In this document: positions 10,703-23,487 of the stretch, in pieces
Position numbering within the stretch: position 1 is the stretch's first letter
Layout: the number at the start of each line of letters is the position of its first letter
Origin: Morinoia aosen
Lineage: Eukaryota > Arthropoda > Malacostraca > Amphipoda > Talitridae
Direction of reading: 5' to 3'
Length of the DNA stretch: 64,000 nucleotides
NCBI GenBank assembly: GCA_030386875.1
Contig: CM059563.1
Span: 45,848,102-45,912,101, forward strand
Notes under the pieces: generated by a model
The model's input: only the letters and a program-made list of their open reading frames with translations
What the model was told of the DNA's origin: nothing
The model's database searches: none
Program-made: the position numbers and the translations under genes

Positions 10703-13700
10703 GCAAGAATTCAGACGGAAAAATTTGATACCTACGTTTGAGATTGAATTTCAAGGCAGTGTTTTTTTCATTTATTCGTAGAGTGATTGTTCACGTTGAG
10801 TTTCGAAATCCCGTGATATTTATTCATCAATTTTGTTTTAACAAAAACAATACTTGCTCGTTGTTTCACTTAATTAGCTAGACGTCAAAGTATACGGTGA
10901 CAGTTGATACAGCAGAGCCATAATTTATTTTTGAAGTGCTGTCAAATTCTCCCTCGCTTAATACGTAAGGAGAACAAGAAAAACGTCAGCGCCGTAAGGG
11001 TTTTGTAATTTTTCCTCGCCTGTCCCCCTTAATTTATAAGGTTTAATTCTAAGTTCAGGTTGTTCGAGAGGGTAAAAATAAAATTATATACGTAGCAAGA
11101 GTGTTGGACTGGTCACTGAATTCACTGAAGAAAAATCAAACACTAAATGCAACCACATTTTTCGACAGGGAATTAACATTCAAAAAAATATTACATAAAT
11201 ATTATTCGAACAATTTCAGTGAAATTTTTGCCAGAATAATTCTATATGTTTACATTAAGTATTTAGAACTGATATTTCACGACTTATGATTTTGCTTTCA
11301 ATTCAAATTTTTCACTAAGGTACGCTTAGTCCACCTTTAAAACACTTTGCAATTCAGAAATTCCATTAGACAAATCCAGTTACATTAGTTCAATATAAAC
11401 TGCTAGTGCAAATTCGAAACTACTTACGTATGTCGGGAAAAATTGAAAAATATATCTAGAGGATTAGGCACCAACGCACTGCATCCACTTGATGTTTTCC
11501 CATTTTAAAACAAATCTAGGCGAAAGATTCCACAAAGCAATAAAACTGTGAATTGGTTTTCCGTAGGGAACAACTTGTTTTATTTTCGGTGGTATGCTTA
11601 AGAGTCTTATAATAAGTCATACGCGAGTGTGGGAGAGAATAGTATTATTTTATTCCATGAGTACAGGTAAAATTTGACTTGCAAACATATCTGTATTTGG
11701 TATTACTAGTCAGCAATAGGTACGAACTGAAAAATTTTATAGTCTATCATGATTTCCAATAATTTATCACGAATGAAAACTCAAGCCACTTTTACCACGG
11801 TCAACAAATCACAAATTTCACCCTGAGAACACTATCTCATCTGAAGATGCAACCCTTCAACTTCAAACGGAGTTAGACTCGTCTAATTAATTCACGGAGG
11901 GAAATTTCAGCTTTCATGTTGGAAGCATGTGACTTTGAGAGGAAGGCAGACAGCGAGTGAAGTCAGCCAGATCTGAGAGCTCAAGGTGGCGGACGTCACT
12001 TCGACTTCGGCAACGACCGGCCGAATTGACGCAATAAAACTTTTGGTGCAGAGAACTCAAGTTCGGGTGCGGCATGCAAATGCATGGAAGTTGGGCCATG
12101 CGTCTTGTGCACTGGAGGGGCCAGATTTGGGCGGCGTTCCCTGTAATTGTATTTTATTGAGCAATCTTAATTTCACACTGGACTGACTAGGTTGTCTTCT
12201 TGAACAAAACTATTACGCTTTGTTGCTACTTCTTGGTCTCCAATATGTAACAGGCGCGTGGCAGCAGATGTCTCAGTCTCTGCAAAACACAGATGTCTCA
12301 GTTACATACATAACTAACATTGATTTTACTTCATACTTCCCTTTTTAATGAGGCAGGAACCTGTGTACTGTGTGGGTGCTTCTGATGGGATTTGAAGAAT
12401 GATGCAAGTTCGATAGGAGTAATTGATGGCTTTTTCAATTACCTCAGGTATCTATATGAACTCATTATACAGATTATTTCTGTGATAAAATTTTTTGAAA
12501 ACTTAAGGGCGTGCAAATATCGCAGTTGCCAAACGAATGGATTGGTTGAAAGTTTCTCTACTTCGATTTAAGATTTACAGAGAAATAGAGCAAAATTTGT
12601 TATGCTCAGCTTCCATTTCCATAGCCTTTTTATGACTCTTAAATAATTGAAAATAATTTTCCATTTTTTGCATCTATATTTCGAACAGAATACATTTTCC
12701 TCGTTGCGTTGTTGCACTGCCATGCAAATATTTTTTGCACTAATACTGTCATCATTACAGTAGTTCACTCATTCACAGCAAATAAAAATCATTCAGCCAC
12801 CCTATTATGATGTGAGCTCTTCAGTAACCTTAGCCACATATTTCTGTCAAACAATCACTCACTTTTTAGCTTCCAACTTCTCTACATCAGATTGGCTGAC
12901 AACGTCGCGGTGTCACGATACTAAAGCACTGTGTTGGCCACGGCGCTGATCAGGTGCCTCCACTGTGTTAGTTCGAATGGAGGACTCGAAACCTCCTTAG
13001 TAAAAGGGGAAAGATGAAAATACAGGGCGGAAAACACAGAAAAAGGGAATGGTAGAACAGTTGGAAAAATAGAGAAAGTAAATACTGATCTGCTCACCCA
13101 CACCAATACCTCAGTTCAACACGGGAAAATGAAACACTGCAGTTAATGGTACATTATTGATTACTTTATTTCAAGTTAACTAATGAACACGTAAAATCGT
13201 ACGTTGAATTAATAACCAGTGCATGTTCAGACATATGTGTGGCAAAATGTGAGAAGTTTACACTGCAGCAATGCCCAACCTTTGCGTTACATATCACAAT
13301 ACCAGGGAATAGAAATGTTGTTACCTCCCAATGCCAAAGCGCCCACTGCAAAGCGTATCGCGTTTCACTGCACCAGCAAACCCCTACGCGCGCGCAACCA
13401 GCCAGCTACTTTCCTGTGTGTAGTTGACCTGCTACGCAGTATGTGCACTGAGGTTAACTTGATTGAACTTGAGTCGCCCCTCAAATGTTTTGCTATCCCG
13501 CTCAGCGACATTTCGCTGAAGGTTGCCCCTAGGCTGCCTGAGATTTGAAAGCTGCAGAGAGCACCACGACTGCCCAGCTGCAAAGACAGCGCTCGGTTGC
13601 AGAGAGAACCGCCCCGGTTGCGGAGGCCCAACACAACCCAACCCGCCTGTGAACAATGAGCATATTAAGTAACTAGTTCCATTTGAATCTTTATTCCCTG

Positions 13701-14147
13701 CAATACACCTACTTCAAATAGACTTGATCTAATTTTACTCCCCTTTAATCCCCAAGTCAATCATAAAATTTATTTATTTTCCCTCTGCGTTGGATGAATA
13801 TTTTACCCCGCTTTACAAAACAAATCACAAAGCACTCGGTTTCAGAATAAGTTTAAATGAAAACCATTTAGCCTGCACTTCAATAGTTCATAAGAACACG
13901 AATATTCTGATTTCCATCTCAGAAATAATGTAAATTAAAATGAAAACCCAAAGAACTAATTTGCTTCCAACATCAACTATGAAAATCACTGCGCCCCACC
14001 TAGACAACAACTTCTATAAAAATATGAAGACTGCGCTTTACTCAAATAAACACGGACATTCTGAATTCCCATTTATCCCATTTCAAATCAAATCGAAACA
14101 CCCCAGCTGAGCAAGGTATTTGAAAAAATACAAAGACTGATTCTTAC
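10703..14147. other. Mixed stretch with GC-richer islands, no gene recognised
   Basis: Mostly AT-rich. Two blocks, about 11930-12190 and 12890-13660, are GC-richer and CpG-bearing and give overlapping frames of 60-109 codons on both strands. None has a domain I recognise. On the minus strand, downstream of the promoter-like block at 14148-14320, an exon is conceivable around 13325-13650, since a GGGAG/GTAAC donor-like site lies near 13320. I cannot chain it into a reading frame. Confidence 0.4.
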
Positions 14148-14320
14148 CTCCCCATCGTGGATAACTTGGGCCAATATCCTGCACTAAGTAAATCGGCGAA
14201 ATAGACCGGCTAGCCTTCTCTCTGCGTTATTTATACGTCGCCCCCGAACAAGGGACGCGCATCGGCTAAGCGGAATGCCCGCGAAAACTGAAAGTGACGT
14301 GGCATTTCTCGATTGGCCAA
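14148..14320 (-). promoter_or_regulatory. Candidate core promoter and first exon on the minus strand
   Basis: Read on the minus strand, this has a CCAAT box within GGCCAATCGAG (14312-14316), a CRE-like TGACGTGG half-site read on plus at 14295-14302, and a CpG-rich segment. TATAAATA follows at 14228-14235. About 75 bp further on, an ATG in a CACGATGGGGAG context abuts a good splice donor, GTAAGAAT (exon end at 14148). The order and spacing fit a Pol II promoter with a short first exon. No coding exon could be linked downstream, so it might serve a non-coding RNA or be part of a repeat. Confidence 0.35.
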
Positions 14321-14749
14321 CCCTCAATCGTCACCTCACTATACTGACGTGTCCCTTACCTCACAATATTGCTACGCATATATCTCTAAAATAAACCCAG
14401 AAACCCCTTATTCCCTAACTCGTATGAAATTAAGTTTTTAACCCACTGTTTTCTGTGCTATGTATTCAAGTTGCCCTCGTCTTATTATGCATGCAATTTA
14501 GCGCACTAGCTTTTCAATCCAGCCTCTACCCCCTATACGTACTCCTCCCTGCTCCTAATGTCCTCCCTTCCTATGCCCCTCGGCCCGCGCAGCGTGGACC
14601 TACCGGTTGCTTGCCTATCCTCTCTACGTATCTATGTCGTAACAGCACACTAATTATCACACTAGTAACATGACGCTAAAGCTTACAATAAGTTACTAGC
14701 TATTGTTACTCAACAAATTTTACATCACAGAAAAAAATACAGTCATCAT
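14321..14749. other. No gene recognised
   Basis: Pyrimidine-rich on plus around 14455-14640, with a 72-codon hydrophobic frame that I do not recognise. Nothing else is supported. Confidence 0.4.
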
Positions 14750-14760
14750 AATTTCTCCAG

Positions 14761-15115
14761 ATTATATATTATTATATAAGAAAGTTTAGCCTCCCTTAAC
14801 CACGACAAAGATGTTCTAAGAGAGGAAAGAGGAAGGCATTATTTAGTATGGAGTTGAGAGAACGCGGAATCTATGTATAAGGTGCACAGCAACAGTAAGC
14901 TAGGAAAGAAGTTCACGAAACAAGAAAAAAAGTTGAAGGAGAAAGTAGTAGGTGCTGAAAAACAGGACAGCAGTGAACCAAAAAAGATAACAAAACAAAA
15001 ACTTATTTTATTACTACAAAAAGGAAGCCTACCTAACCTTTAGCTCGGGCCCTCACATTGTCCCCCTGGGAGCGCTAATTCCCATAGATAAAATAGTTGT
15101 ATCCCCCTGAGGGAA
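14761..15115 (-). mobile_element. SINE-A copy
   Basis: Near full length, from TTTAGCCTCCCTTAACCACG to ATCCCCCTGAGGG. Flanks AATTTCTCCAG (14750-14760) and AATTTCTCCGG (15116-15126) form an 11-bp duplication with one mismatch. The tail region has been extended into ATTATATATTATTATATAAG. Confidence 0.88.
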
Positions 15116-15126
15116 AATTTCTCCGG

Positions 15127-17164
15127 AACGTGACAAAACAAAAATAAAACATTTAATCACAGGCATATCTGCCCCATGTCTCTATTCCTTGCACCAACCT
15201 TGAACAAGCTGCCACAAGCTCAGTACTCCACCAGCAAGAACTTTGAAAAACGTAGAAAGAAGATATGGAGGTCATCTGTAACAGTTGATGCCGCCTGTGC
15301 AAGCCACTTTGGCGAGTTTCGTATGCAGATTGCGTGGTGAAAGTTGGAAAGACACCATCCGGCGGCACTCAGTAACCCAAATCGGTTAAAAGTCCTTCAG
15401 ACGCTGGTCTGTTCTGATTGTATTGTTCAGGAGAGTGTTCCTCCCAGCTGCTCTTCTGTGAGGACATTTCCTTCGTACAACACAAGCGTTCAAATTGCAT
15501 ATTAGAATAAGAAAACTTGTATTTCTGTGCATTCGAACTGAAAAAACAAATTCTGATAAGGGCGAAATTTGTAATTATAGAAATAAGAACCTTACAATTG
15601 AAAGTCTGCAAATTCCAGATGGAACACGAAAGTTTTTTTTCAGAGAATCTTTAAATTTTCTTTCTTCCAAATAAAATCACTGAATATGAATTATGAATTT
15701 TCCAGTTTGAATATCCAAAGTGAGGGCCGAACATAATTTCTTGCTTATAAAACATTAGATTACATAATTTTTTCACGTCTCGAAAACTGTGCTCTCATAT
15801 GAAATGATTTTCATCAAATTTTATGCATACAATCCACATAAGAGTATTTAAAAATTCAAGTCAACTATTTAAATTTTAATCATGAATTGATATAAAATTT
15901 CGCAACATAAATACCGTGAGACATTTATTTTAAAAATGTACTTATCAGATTTTCCCTCTTAGCTCTTAAATTACTTTCACTGGCTTATAAAAATTTTTAG
16001 CTCCAGCCATTTTGAAATAATTTCGCACACGTATGAAACAATACTATTTCCCGAAAGTTAAAGAATGACACAACATATTTGGTGAGCACTGCAGGTGCGG
16101 GGGAACATTTTCTCAAACTGAGTTTTTTTACGGTAAGGCCGCTGAAGTATGATGATGCGGGCTATCAAAATGAGCATGGCGGGTGCAAATTGCTGGACGC
16201 ATTTCAATTTAGCTGGATTAGTTAATATGCTGTGCATGACAATACCTGGAAGCGAGAAAACTCAATTCCTATAAGTGAAATTAGTGCACTCCTTGAATAG
16301 TCAACACGCTCTGCCTGGTAAAATCTCGTAATCACAGATGAAATAACACAGGGCAAGGCTATTTTCATCGCAGGCCAGCAAATTTATATGGGACAACCTT
16401 CTCATTTATTTCAAGTCATTGATCGAGATTCATTTGGGTAGCATCTCAAAAACATTTTCTTTCAATAATGATGAAAATATCAAAGCGTTCTCTTCAGATC
16501 ATTCTTCACGCTGCGCACCATTTTATCCCAATGAAAACCTGCACGAAAATGTTCGTAAAAGAACGAAATTGAAATCTTGAATCAGTTTACAGAGTTGAAA
16601 CAAGAGTTCGTACGCTATAGCACCACATGTTAAATCATCAAGAAAGTGTAATGAAGTACATCTGAGTCTTCATAAACACGATCAAAATGACTTCAGGCAG
16701 ACAAAGTCATTCCACGATGTACGATTTAACGCTCGCAATTTCAAGCTCAGAAATAAAAAGCGGAAACTCTAATTGAAAGCAATTACCTGCTCAAGATTCG
16801 AGGAATATTGGTCCCAATTATGAGCTCCGGTGTCTGAAGCGGGAGCGAGCTCTTTCCAATCTAATCGTTGTGAGGCTCAGTCTCTTTTAATTAACGAGAA
16901 CGGCCGTCAATGGACTGGCCTCCTTAAAATGCCTCTGACTGCTTTAATGAGACTGCAGACGATGTCACAATTCTGGGCCTGGCAGCATGAGGGTGTAGGA
17001 CACCATCAGTCAATTGGAAGGTTCGCAGGTTGATGAAGTCGTTCGGCGCTCTTTTGAGGGCGAAGGCTCTCGTACACAGAAATGAATCAATGAGAAGAGG
17101 CATCAGCGTTCTACTTTACACAACGAGAACACTGAAAATTAGTAAATTTTTCCGATTCCTGGGA
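15127..17164. other. No gene recognised
   Basis: Minus-strand frames of 71 and 80 codons at 15153-15611 and plus frames of 67 and 85 codons at 16830-17287 resemble nothing known to me. AT-rich background. Confidence 0.45.
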
Positions 17165-17270
17165 ATAACTTCATTTCGTACCGTGCAACATAGCTTCCTA
17201 CGTCACAGACGTCGAAGTGTACACATGAATTTGATAGCTCTGAATAAGGAACGATTTAAATTTGGAAAAA
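17165..17270 (+). repeat. Dispersed repeat C, copy 1
   Basis: About 105 bp matching 19030-19135 in the same orientation. Shared blocks are GTACCGTGCAACATA, AGACGTCGAAGTGTACACAT and GAATTTGATA. Most likely an old segmental copy or a fragment of an unrecognised element. Confidence 0.7.
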
Positions 17271-18118
17271 TTAACGCATGGATCTGAGACCATTTATTAC
17301 AGCAGTCGTGTAGGAATTTTGGGAACGTATAGAATAGCATTCCGTCGAATGCTCCACAGTACTGGTAATTGATTAGGAGTTTGAGTTTCAAATCGTTCAA
17401 GGGCCTCTTGCTAGCGTTAGCTTAAAGTGATCACTTATTAACCATTCTCCTACAAGCTCTGAGTATCTGAAACAGAATCTTTGACCTTCCCCACGGGGAT
17501 TGAGCTTCAATTTTCTCCTAATAAAGCGCAATAACATGAGAATGTAAGCTGATAATGAAGCAACCCTGAACTACTTACTCCGGTCGCAAGCACTGAAATA
17601 GACAACAAAATCCAAAACCAGTATTCCAAACTAATGGTTACGGCTATTCCCAGCTATATTTTGCGATAACTAATTTGTATTCCTCATTTTAAAAGCGCGG
17701 AAAAAATGTAGCTGAAAATGATAACACAAGTCTCACGAGTAATTTATTTTGATGAGAGACGCACTGGTAAACATGAATGACTATTCCAACGTTGAATTTT
17801 CTTTACAAATTGATCAGTTATATGTCGAGGAAAATATTGAAAAATAAGACGTAACGTTTTGACATCAATAAATTACAATTCAATTAAAAGTAGGACAAAA
17901 AATTAAAATTACCACCTATATAAAACATTACGTTCATTAGGGCTGCAGAAGAAAAGTAGCAGAGAGTTCAAAACAGGGCAAAACAAGAGGGGAAATCACA
18001 GGGACACTAATTTTTAAAGCTTCAGAGAGCGTGACAGTGAGACGACACTTCTGAAATAGGGCAAACGAACAGTAAAATCTAGTTTACAGGCATCAACTTG
18101 GCAATAAGTTACGAAACC
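17271..18118. other. No gene recognised
   Basis: AT-rich, without arrays or long frames. Confidence 0.5.
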
Positions 18119-18136
18119 GTGATAGAGTGGAAGATT

Positions 18137-18495
18137 AGATTAGATTATAAGTTAGTTTAAGCCTCCCTAACCGCTGCAAAAATAGAGCGTATCGAAGAGA
18201 GGAAGGAGGAAGGCACCATTTAGTATGGAGATAAGAAAATGAGGAATCTATGCAGAAAGGGCATAGAAACAGTAAGTTGGGAAGGAAGATTATGAAACAA
18301 GATCAAAGTTAAAGAAGACAGTAGTAGGTGCTGAAAAACAGGACAGCAGTGAACCGAAAAAAGGTGGTCCTTAACATAACAAAAACATTTTATTTCAACA
18401 AAAAGAAGACCTACCTAACTCTCAGCTCGGGCCCTCACATTGTCCCCCTGGGAGCGCTAGTTCCCATAGATACAATAATTGTATCCCCCTGAGGG
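18137..18495 (-). mobile_element. SINE-A copy, full length with long target duplication
   Basis: One of the two best-preserved members, 359 bp. It is flanked by a perfect 18-bp duplication, GTGATAGAGTGGAAGATT, at 18119-18136 and 18496-18513. In element sense it starts at CCCCTCAGGGGGATAC and ends with TAATCTAATCT. The long perfect duplication and near-consensus sequence indicate recent retroposition. It is close in sequence to the copy at 60083. Confidence 0.95.
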
Positions 18496-18513
18496 GTGAT
18501 AGAGTGGAAGATT

Positions 18514-19029
18514 GGCCTGACATTTCAGTAGTACTTCCCTTCGAGCGTCTCCCGGTTCATTTATGTTCTTTCTCATCCCGATGCAACAAATTCGAAATCG
18601 TTTTAAACCCGGTGAAAAATACGCATATTACTATAACACATTGTAATAATTTGATTACGCTTACCATAGTTTGCTAACAATATTTCTTCAAACATTTACA
18701 GAGCATTTGTAGTAGGAACTACAGCAAAATGTTTCAAATGAATTGAGGTTCAATTCATTTTTAGTGACAACAACCATGCAAATGCCTAGACTATAAAAGT
18801 AATATAAGGCGTACCTTGAGTTTTTTATGGGCCGAATTCTCGGAAAACTGCTCCCTAAGCCTATTCTTTAAGACACAGATTGATGGTTTCATAAAGAACA
18901 GAGGCATCACAAGATTGAGGTGCGCATACAGCGGGTTCTTAAATCTCTGGAGTTTACTTCAACTAAAATTATTGCAGTCACTTCACAGAATTTTGTGTCA
19001 GGCTAATGTATTGTGAATCAAGGGGAAAA
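18514..19029. other. No gene recognised
   Basis: AT-rich. A 66-codon frame at 18816 has no recognisable features. Confidence 0.5.
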
Positions 19030-19135
19030 AATTCATTTTGTACCGTGCAACATAACTCCCAACTTCATAGACGTCGAAGTGTACACATGAATTTGATATT
19101 TTTAAACAAGAAACGATTTGGGTATGGATAGCAAG
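19030..19135 (+). repeat. Dispersed repeat C, copy 2
   Basis: Counterpart of 17165-17270, about 1.9 kb away in the same orientation, with scattered substitutions. Confidence 0.7.
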
Positions 19136-19608
19136 CTCTGCTGCGACAACATTAACTTTTTTTTAACGTGGGAGAACAGTTTTGTTTGAAAATCATAAAG
19201 CTCAAAATCGTCATAAAAAAAGCGGACCATTCAGAGAAAAGCACCGTCAGGTTATACCCCGACGTATGTGCAACTTTTTCGAGCGGTAATATTTCCGTTG
19301 ACGTTTCACCGTTTGTTTTACGGAAGTTTCAGTTTATTTTTTTGGAAAACATGAAAAATACGTAATCGATGTGGATCATCTTTGATTCTACTTTCAGTAA
19401 ATGCCGGTTGGTTGTACATTCTATTGTTAGTGTTTATTTTAGTTTGCGGAAATAAAGGTTGATTCTACAATCAGCTATCAGAAATAATTCAATAATGCTT
19501 ATAACATCGTATGCTAACTCTTGCCACAAATCAACTTAGCAGCTCAGTTGACCTATTCTTACGCAAACACAAATTTCTACTTTAAGACTGAGGCATCCGA
19601 CATTGGTA

Positions 19609-19965
19609 GATTAGATTAGATGGTAGCTTAAGCCTCCCTAACCCCAAAAAGGCGTTCCGAAGAGAAAAAGGCGGAAAGCACCTCCCTATAGTATGGAGTC
19701 CAGGCAAAGCAGAATCTATGCGCGAGGGGCATAGAAGCAGTGAGTTGAGAAAAAAGTTCATCAAACAAGATAAACGTAGACGATGAAAGCAGTGGGTGTT
19801 GAAAAAAAGACAGAAGTGAACCGAAAGAAGATGGTCCTTAACGCAACAAAAACTATTCTACTTCGACAAAGAGAAGGCCTGCCTAACTTTTAGCTCGGGA
19901 CCTCAAATGTGTCCCCTGGGAGAGCTAATTCCCATATATGCAATAATTCTATTTCCCTGAGAGGT
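19609..19965 (-). mobile_element. SINE-A copy, moderately diverged
   Basis: Runs from AGATTAGATGGTAGCTTAAG to TATTTCCCTGAGAGGT and contains TAGTATGGAGTC, GAATCTATGCGCGAGG and GAAGATGGTCCTTAAC blocks. No convincing target duplication remains. Confidence 0.85.
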
Positions 19966-22900
19966 CCCAACTTTGATATTACACTTAGTTCAATAGCCTG
20001 GGAACTAGAATTAGTAATCGAAAATTTCCTGACTTGGCTTTAAGTTATAAATTTCGAGAACCATTTTCACGTTACGTCTTGCAGAAATATTTTCTCAACC
20101 CATTCCATTAATTTCTTGGTAGAACCGAACATATTAAATCAATTCTGTTTCAGATTTACGTAAGCGCACTGCAAGCTGATTTGTGTGAAAAGTGATTTGC
20201 TTCTATTGCACGTATAACTGTCGCTCAGTCATATATATCAGAAATTCTAATCTATAAAATTCAGGTATTGCAAATGAAATTTTTAAACCCATAACACATT
20301 CTAATAAATCTCTTTCAGCATTCAGGGCGGCGAGTTGATTCCAAAAATTATTCTTCAGAACTACATAGTTTCGTTTTTCAGGTCCGGTTGCCCGAGCAGC
20401 GAAGAGGCTTCTCTGAGTTTATATCCTCATCAGAGCGACATATGATCATTTCTGCTTTAAAAAAGAGCCCATGGATTCAGTTCGCTCACAAAGAACAAGG
20501 CAAGTTGCACAGAAATGCCAGCAGTGTTGGAAACATGACGCGTTTCGAAACTTGTTTTGTCTTGTTGATGGTACCATGTGCAATATTTCTCATTAGGCCA
20601 GTCTTGAAAGTTTCTCAAAGAGTTTATTTGATTTCCTGTGACCCATGCGCACTACTTCCCTCACGATATCAATTTAAAAAGATTTTGATACCACTTTTTG
20701 CTTGTTTTCGTTCAACGAATTCTGCATTTCTATCGGTAATAATTGTTCAGGGCTACATTGCAGAGGTTTTTGTTCTGTAAAGGCATCTCTTTGGTGTTTT
20801 TCAGGATGCAATTTTAAATTTTTCTTTTATTCATTTAGCCCGTATTCAGCATATTCAGAAATTTCAGATGCGTGGAGTGCACTACTTTTGCCTATAGAGA
20901 TTCAGTTTCCTCGCTTTCAGGTGTTGTAACGCACAGAATATGAACTAATCATTTTTGGTAGTAAAATTCAAAGTTCACTCCTGCCAATACACGTTCGCCC
21001 CATAGGAAATTAAGTCCACTCGTGCTATCGTTACCGTTAAGAAAAGCAACACCACTGCACACCATTTGACTGTCAGGGAGTTTCACAATTTTAAACGATT
21101 ACTGCAGGTCGTAGTTGGATCCATCACTATGAAGGATGAATAATCTTGGAGCCTCTCCTGAACGTGTTTTCGTCAGTGTATTTCATCTTCCACTAACTAC
21201 TTTGGTGTCCAATCATTTTTCCATCGAGAAGCCATCCGTTACCTCTCCATAGTTTCGGTGAGCGAGAAATTCTTGGTGGTTCACTGAGTTGACATTTTTC
21301 AATCCATCCGCAGCCGATGTTGACCGATCTGTTAGCCATGTTTTCTTGGATAGTAGATTATCTTGTTCTGTAGGCTGATGATTATCGTGACTAGATCTGA
21401 TATCACTGCTCGTTTCAGGATCTTGTGAGTACAGACGGAAGTCTTCTTATAGGCTCCAAGGCACGGCTTCCTTGGGGGCAAGTACGGAAGAAAGCAAAGC
21501 AGCTACATTTTAAGAGGTGATTCCACCTCACACAGGTTGTTAACCCCATTGGCCACAACTATCACCGACGTTCCTTGCAGTAATCGGGAGAGGACGAGAG
21601 TCTTCTCTCTCATTTACGGATCGGTACGGCCACTTCTTGTGACCGTACGTTAACATGCTGTTAAGTTGGTCCAAAACAGGGCGCTGGGAAGCAGCGTAGA
21701 GGAAATACTTTCTCATAAAGCTCAAGCAGCACTCTGAAGTGTTGTGTGTTTGTGAGCTGTCGAGCGAGGCAGAATCTAGTGCACTAAGGAATCATATAAC
21801 TAGCTCTTCTAGTATTCCTTCAGCAGAAATGCTAATTGAAATTTGAGCGTAAAATGACAAGTATGATACTTCTGTTTCAAATATATGTAGCTTGTTGTCC
21901 ACGCTATTCGAACGCTATTCCACTAGTTTTTCTGCTTGATTCTCTCAGAAAAGTTGTTAGGTGACCAAGAGCGATCAAATTATTTCCTCACGTTCGACCA
22001 ACACTGAATCGGATTAATCCCGCGTCAATTTAATAAATCCGAAGTGATAGGGAGAAATTTGGAGGCCATTGAGAATAAATATCCAGGATAGCATTTCCAA
22101 TGCATCGACAGACGTCGGGAAAAAAACTTCTAAATGCAAATATGCTTTGCTTCCCTTATGAATACCGTTTAATGATGTATAAAAGGAAGTCAATGCTGGA
22201 ATTTCAGGGAATTAACAATTTTTCAAGAGTAATATTTGCCTTGTAATATATCCAGATTATAACTTACAGAAGTAAACTTTTAGGCAGGGGCTCCCAAGGC
22301 TTTGTTCTAAAAAAAAAGAAAACGCAGTTCAACTGATGTAAAAGTAATTTTTCACTTTTACAAGCGTGAGGATCTTTTACGTCATTGAATACTAACCGAC
22401 TGCATCATGAGTGATGTAAATGAGAACTTTTTGCTAATCTTCAAAGAAAACTTTAGCGAAGCTTTATGATTACAAAGAATGAAGCACCACTACTCATGCG
22501 CTTGGATGCATGGACGGTACGTATACGGAGTGTGATTGCGCTTTCATGAGAAACAGGTGGTAGGGGTTCCTTGTAGGTTATACTGTTGCTTATGGTAGGG
22601 CTGCTGTCATCGTAAATTTGAGCACTTCCAAAGAATCACGATCAGTTTTCAGAAGTTCCTTATAAATGGCTAGTGCTTATTTTAATTATGAGGCTTGTTT
22701 ATTTGTTACCTCAGCAATGAATTGACTAGAGATAATGTACTGTATTTCTACATCACTTTGATTACTTTGTTATTTTGGTTTTTGAGTTTAGTTTGTTCGC
22801 ACAAAATATTTTCATGAGACGAAATTTCCAAAAAACATTAAACTGGTCACCAGTTCCTAAAAACAGTTTCAAATGGCTTGATACTTATACATCTGACAAG

Positions 22901-23487
22901 ATTTTTTCTGACGTAGAAAATACCCTTAAATCTTATTTTTATTCATTATAAAACTCTGTAAAACATAAATGAATTCATCTATACAAGAATGTCTCTCGCT
23001 TCAACATTCGAAAATTTGAAAAAAATCCTCCGACCTTTTAGCTTGCTTTACTTTTGAAATGCTCCTAACGTAATCTTTACTTCTTTCTCATTGCACTTTC
23101 CACTGATTTTGTGTCTATTCAGTCGCTATAAAATAAATTAAAAGTTGATGAATTTCTAAAATGATAGCCTGCCAAGTTTCTGAAAAATTAAGTTTTATTG
23201 AAATAACTTTAAGAAACACACTTTGTAAAGAATGGCTAGGAAATTACAGCCTCAAATATTATCAAGGAGCAACGAAAAAGAACGTAAATGTTGTACTATA
23301 CCTTTCCCGCATTAATACTTATTTTGAAGTAGCTTGGATGCATTCTGGAGGCAGTAGTCAATCATAAGCTTAGTGATTGTTGTTGGAACAATTGGAAGAA
23401 AGACGCAATGCTAAGCGATAATTTGATCTATTCTAGAACAATATGAGGAACAGAAAAAAGAGTTGCTGTAGAGAAAACACGGTTGCT
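19966..23487. other. No gene recognised
   Basis: Contains a 130-codon plus frame (20388-20780) that opens at TTG just after an acceptor-like TTTTTCAG. It has hydrophobic stretches but no domain I recognise. A 61-codon minus frame lies at 21540-21725. Neither is supported as a gene. Confidence 0.45.

Noticed and set aside
11836-11866. CTGAAGATGCAACCC resembling the hammerhead core phrase
   Set aside because: No stem II followed by GAAA. The downstream TTCAAACGG does not fit.
13219-13656. Overlapping frames of 61-109 codons in the GC-richer block near 13.4 kb
   Set aside because: Comparable frames exist on both strands, as expected from stop-poor GC-rich DNA, and none has a recognised domain.
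18126-18150. TTAGATTAGATTA runs as possible telomeric repeats
   Set aside because: They are the SINE-A tail (complement of TAATC), not the TTAGG arthropod telomere repeat, and occur only at SINE ends.
20388-20780. 130-codon plus-strand frame after an acceptor-like site
   Set aside because: No recognisable domain, no ATG at the start, and the hydrophobic content is common in AT-rich non-coding DNA.
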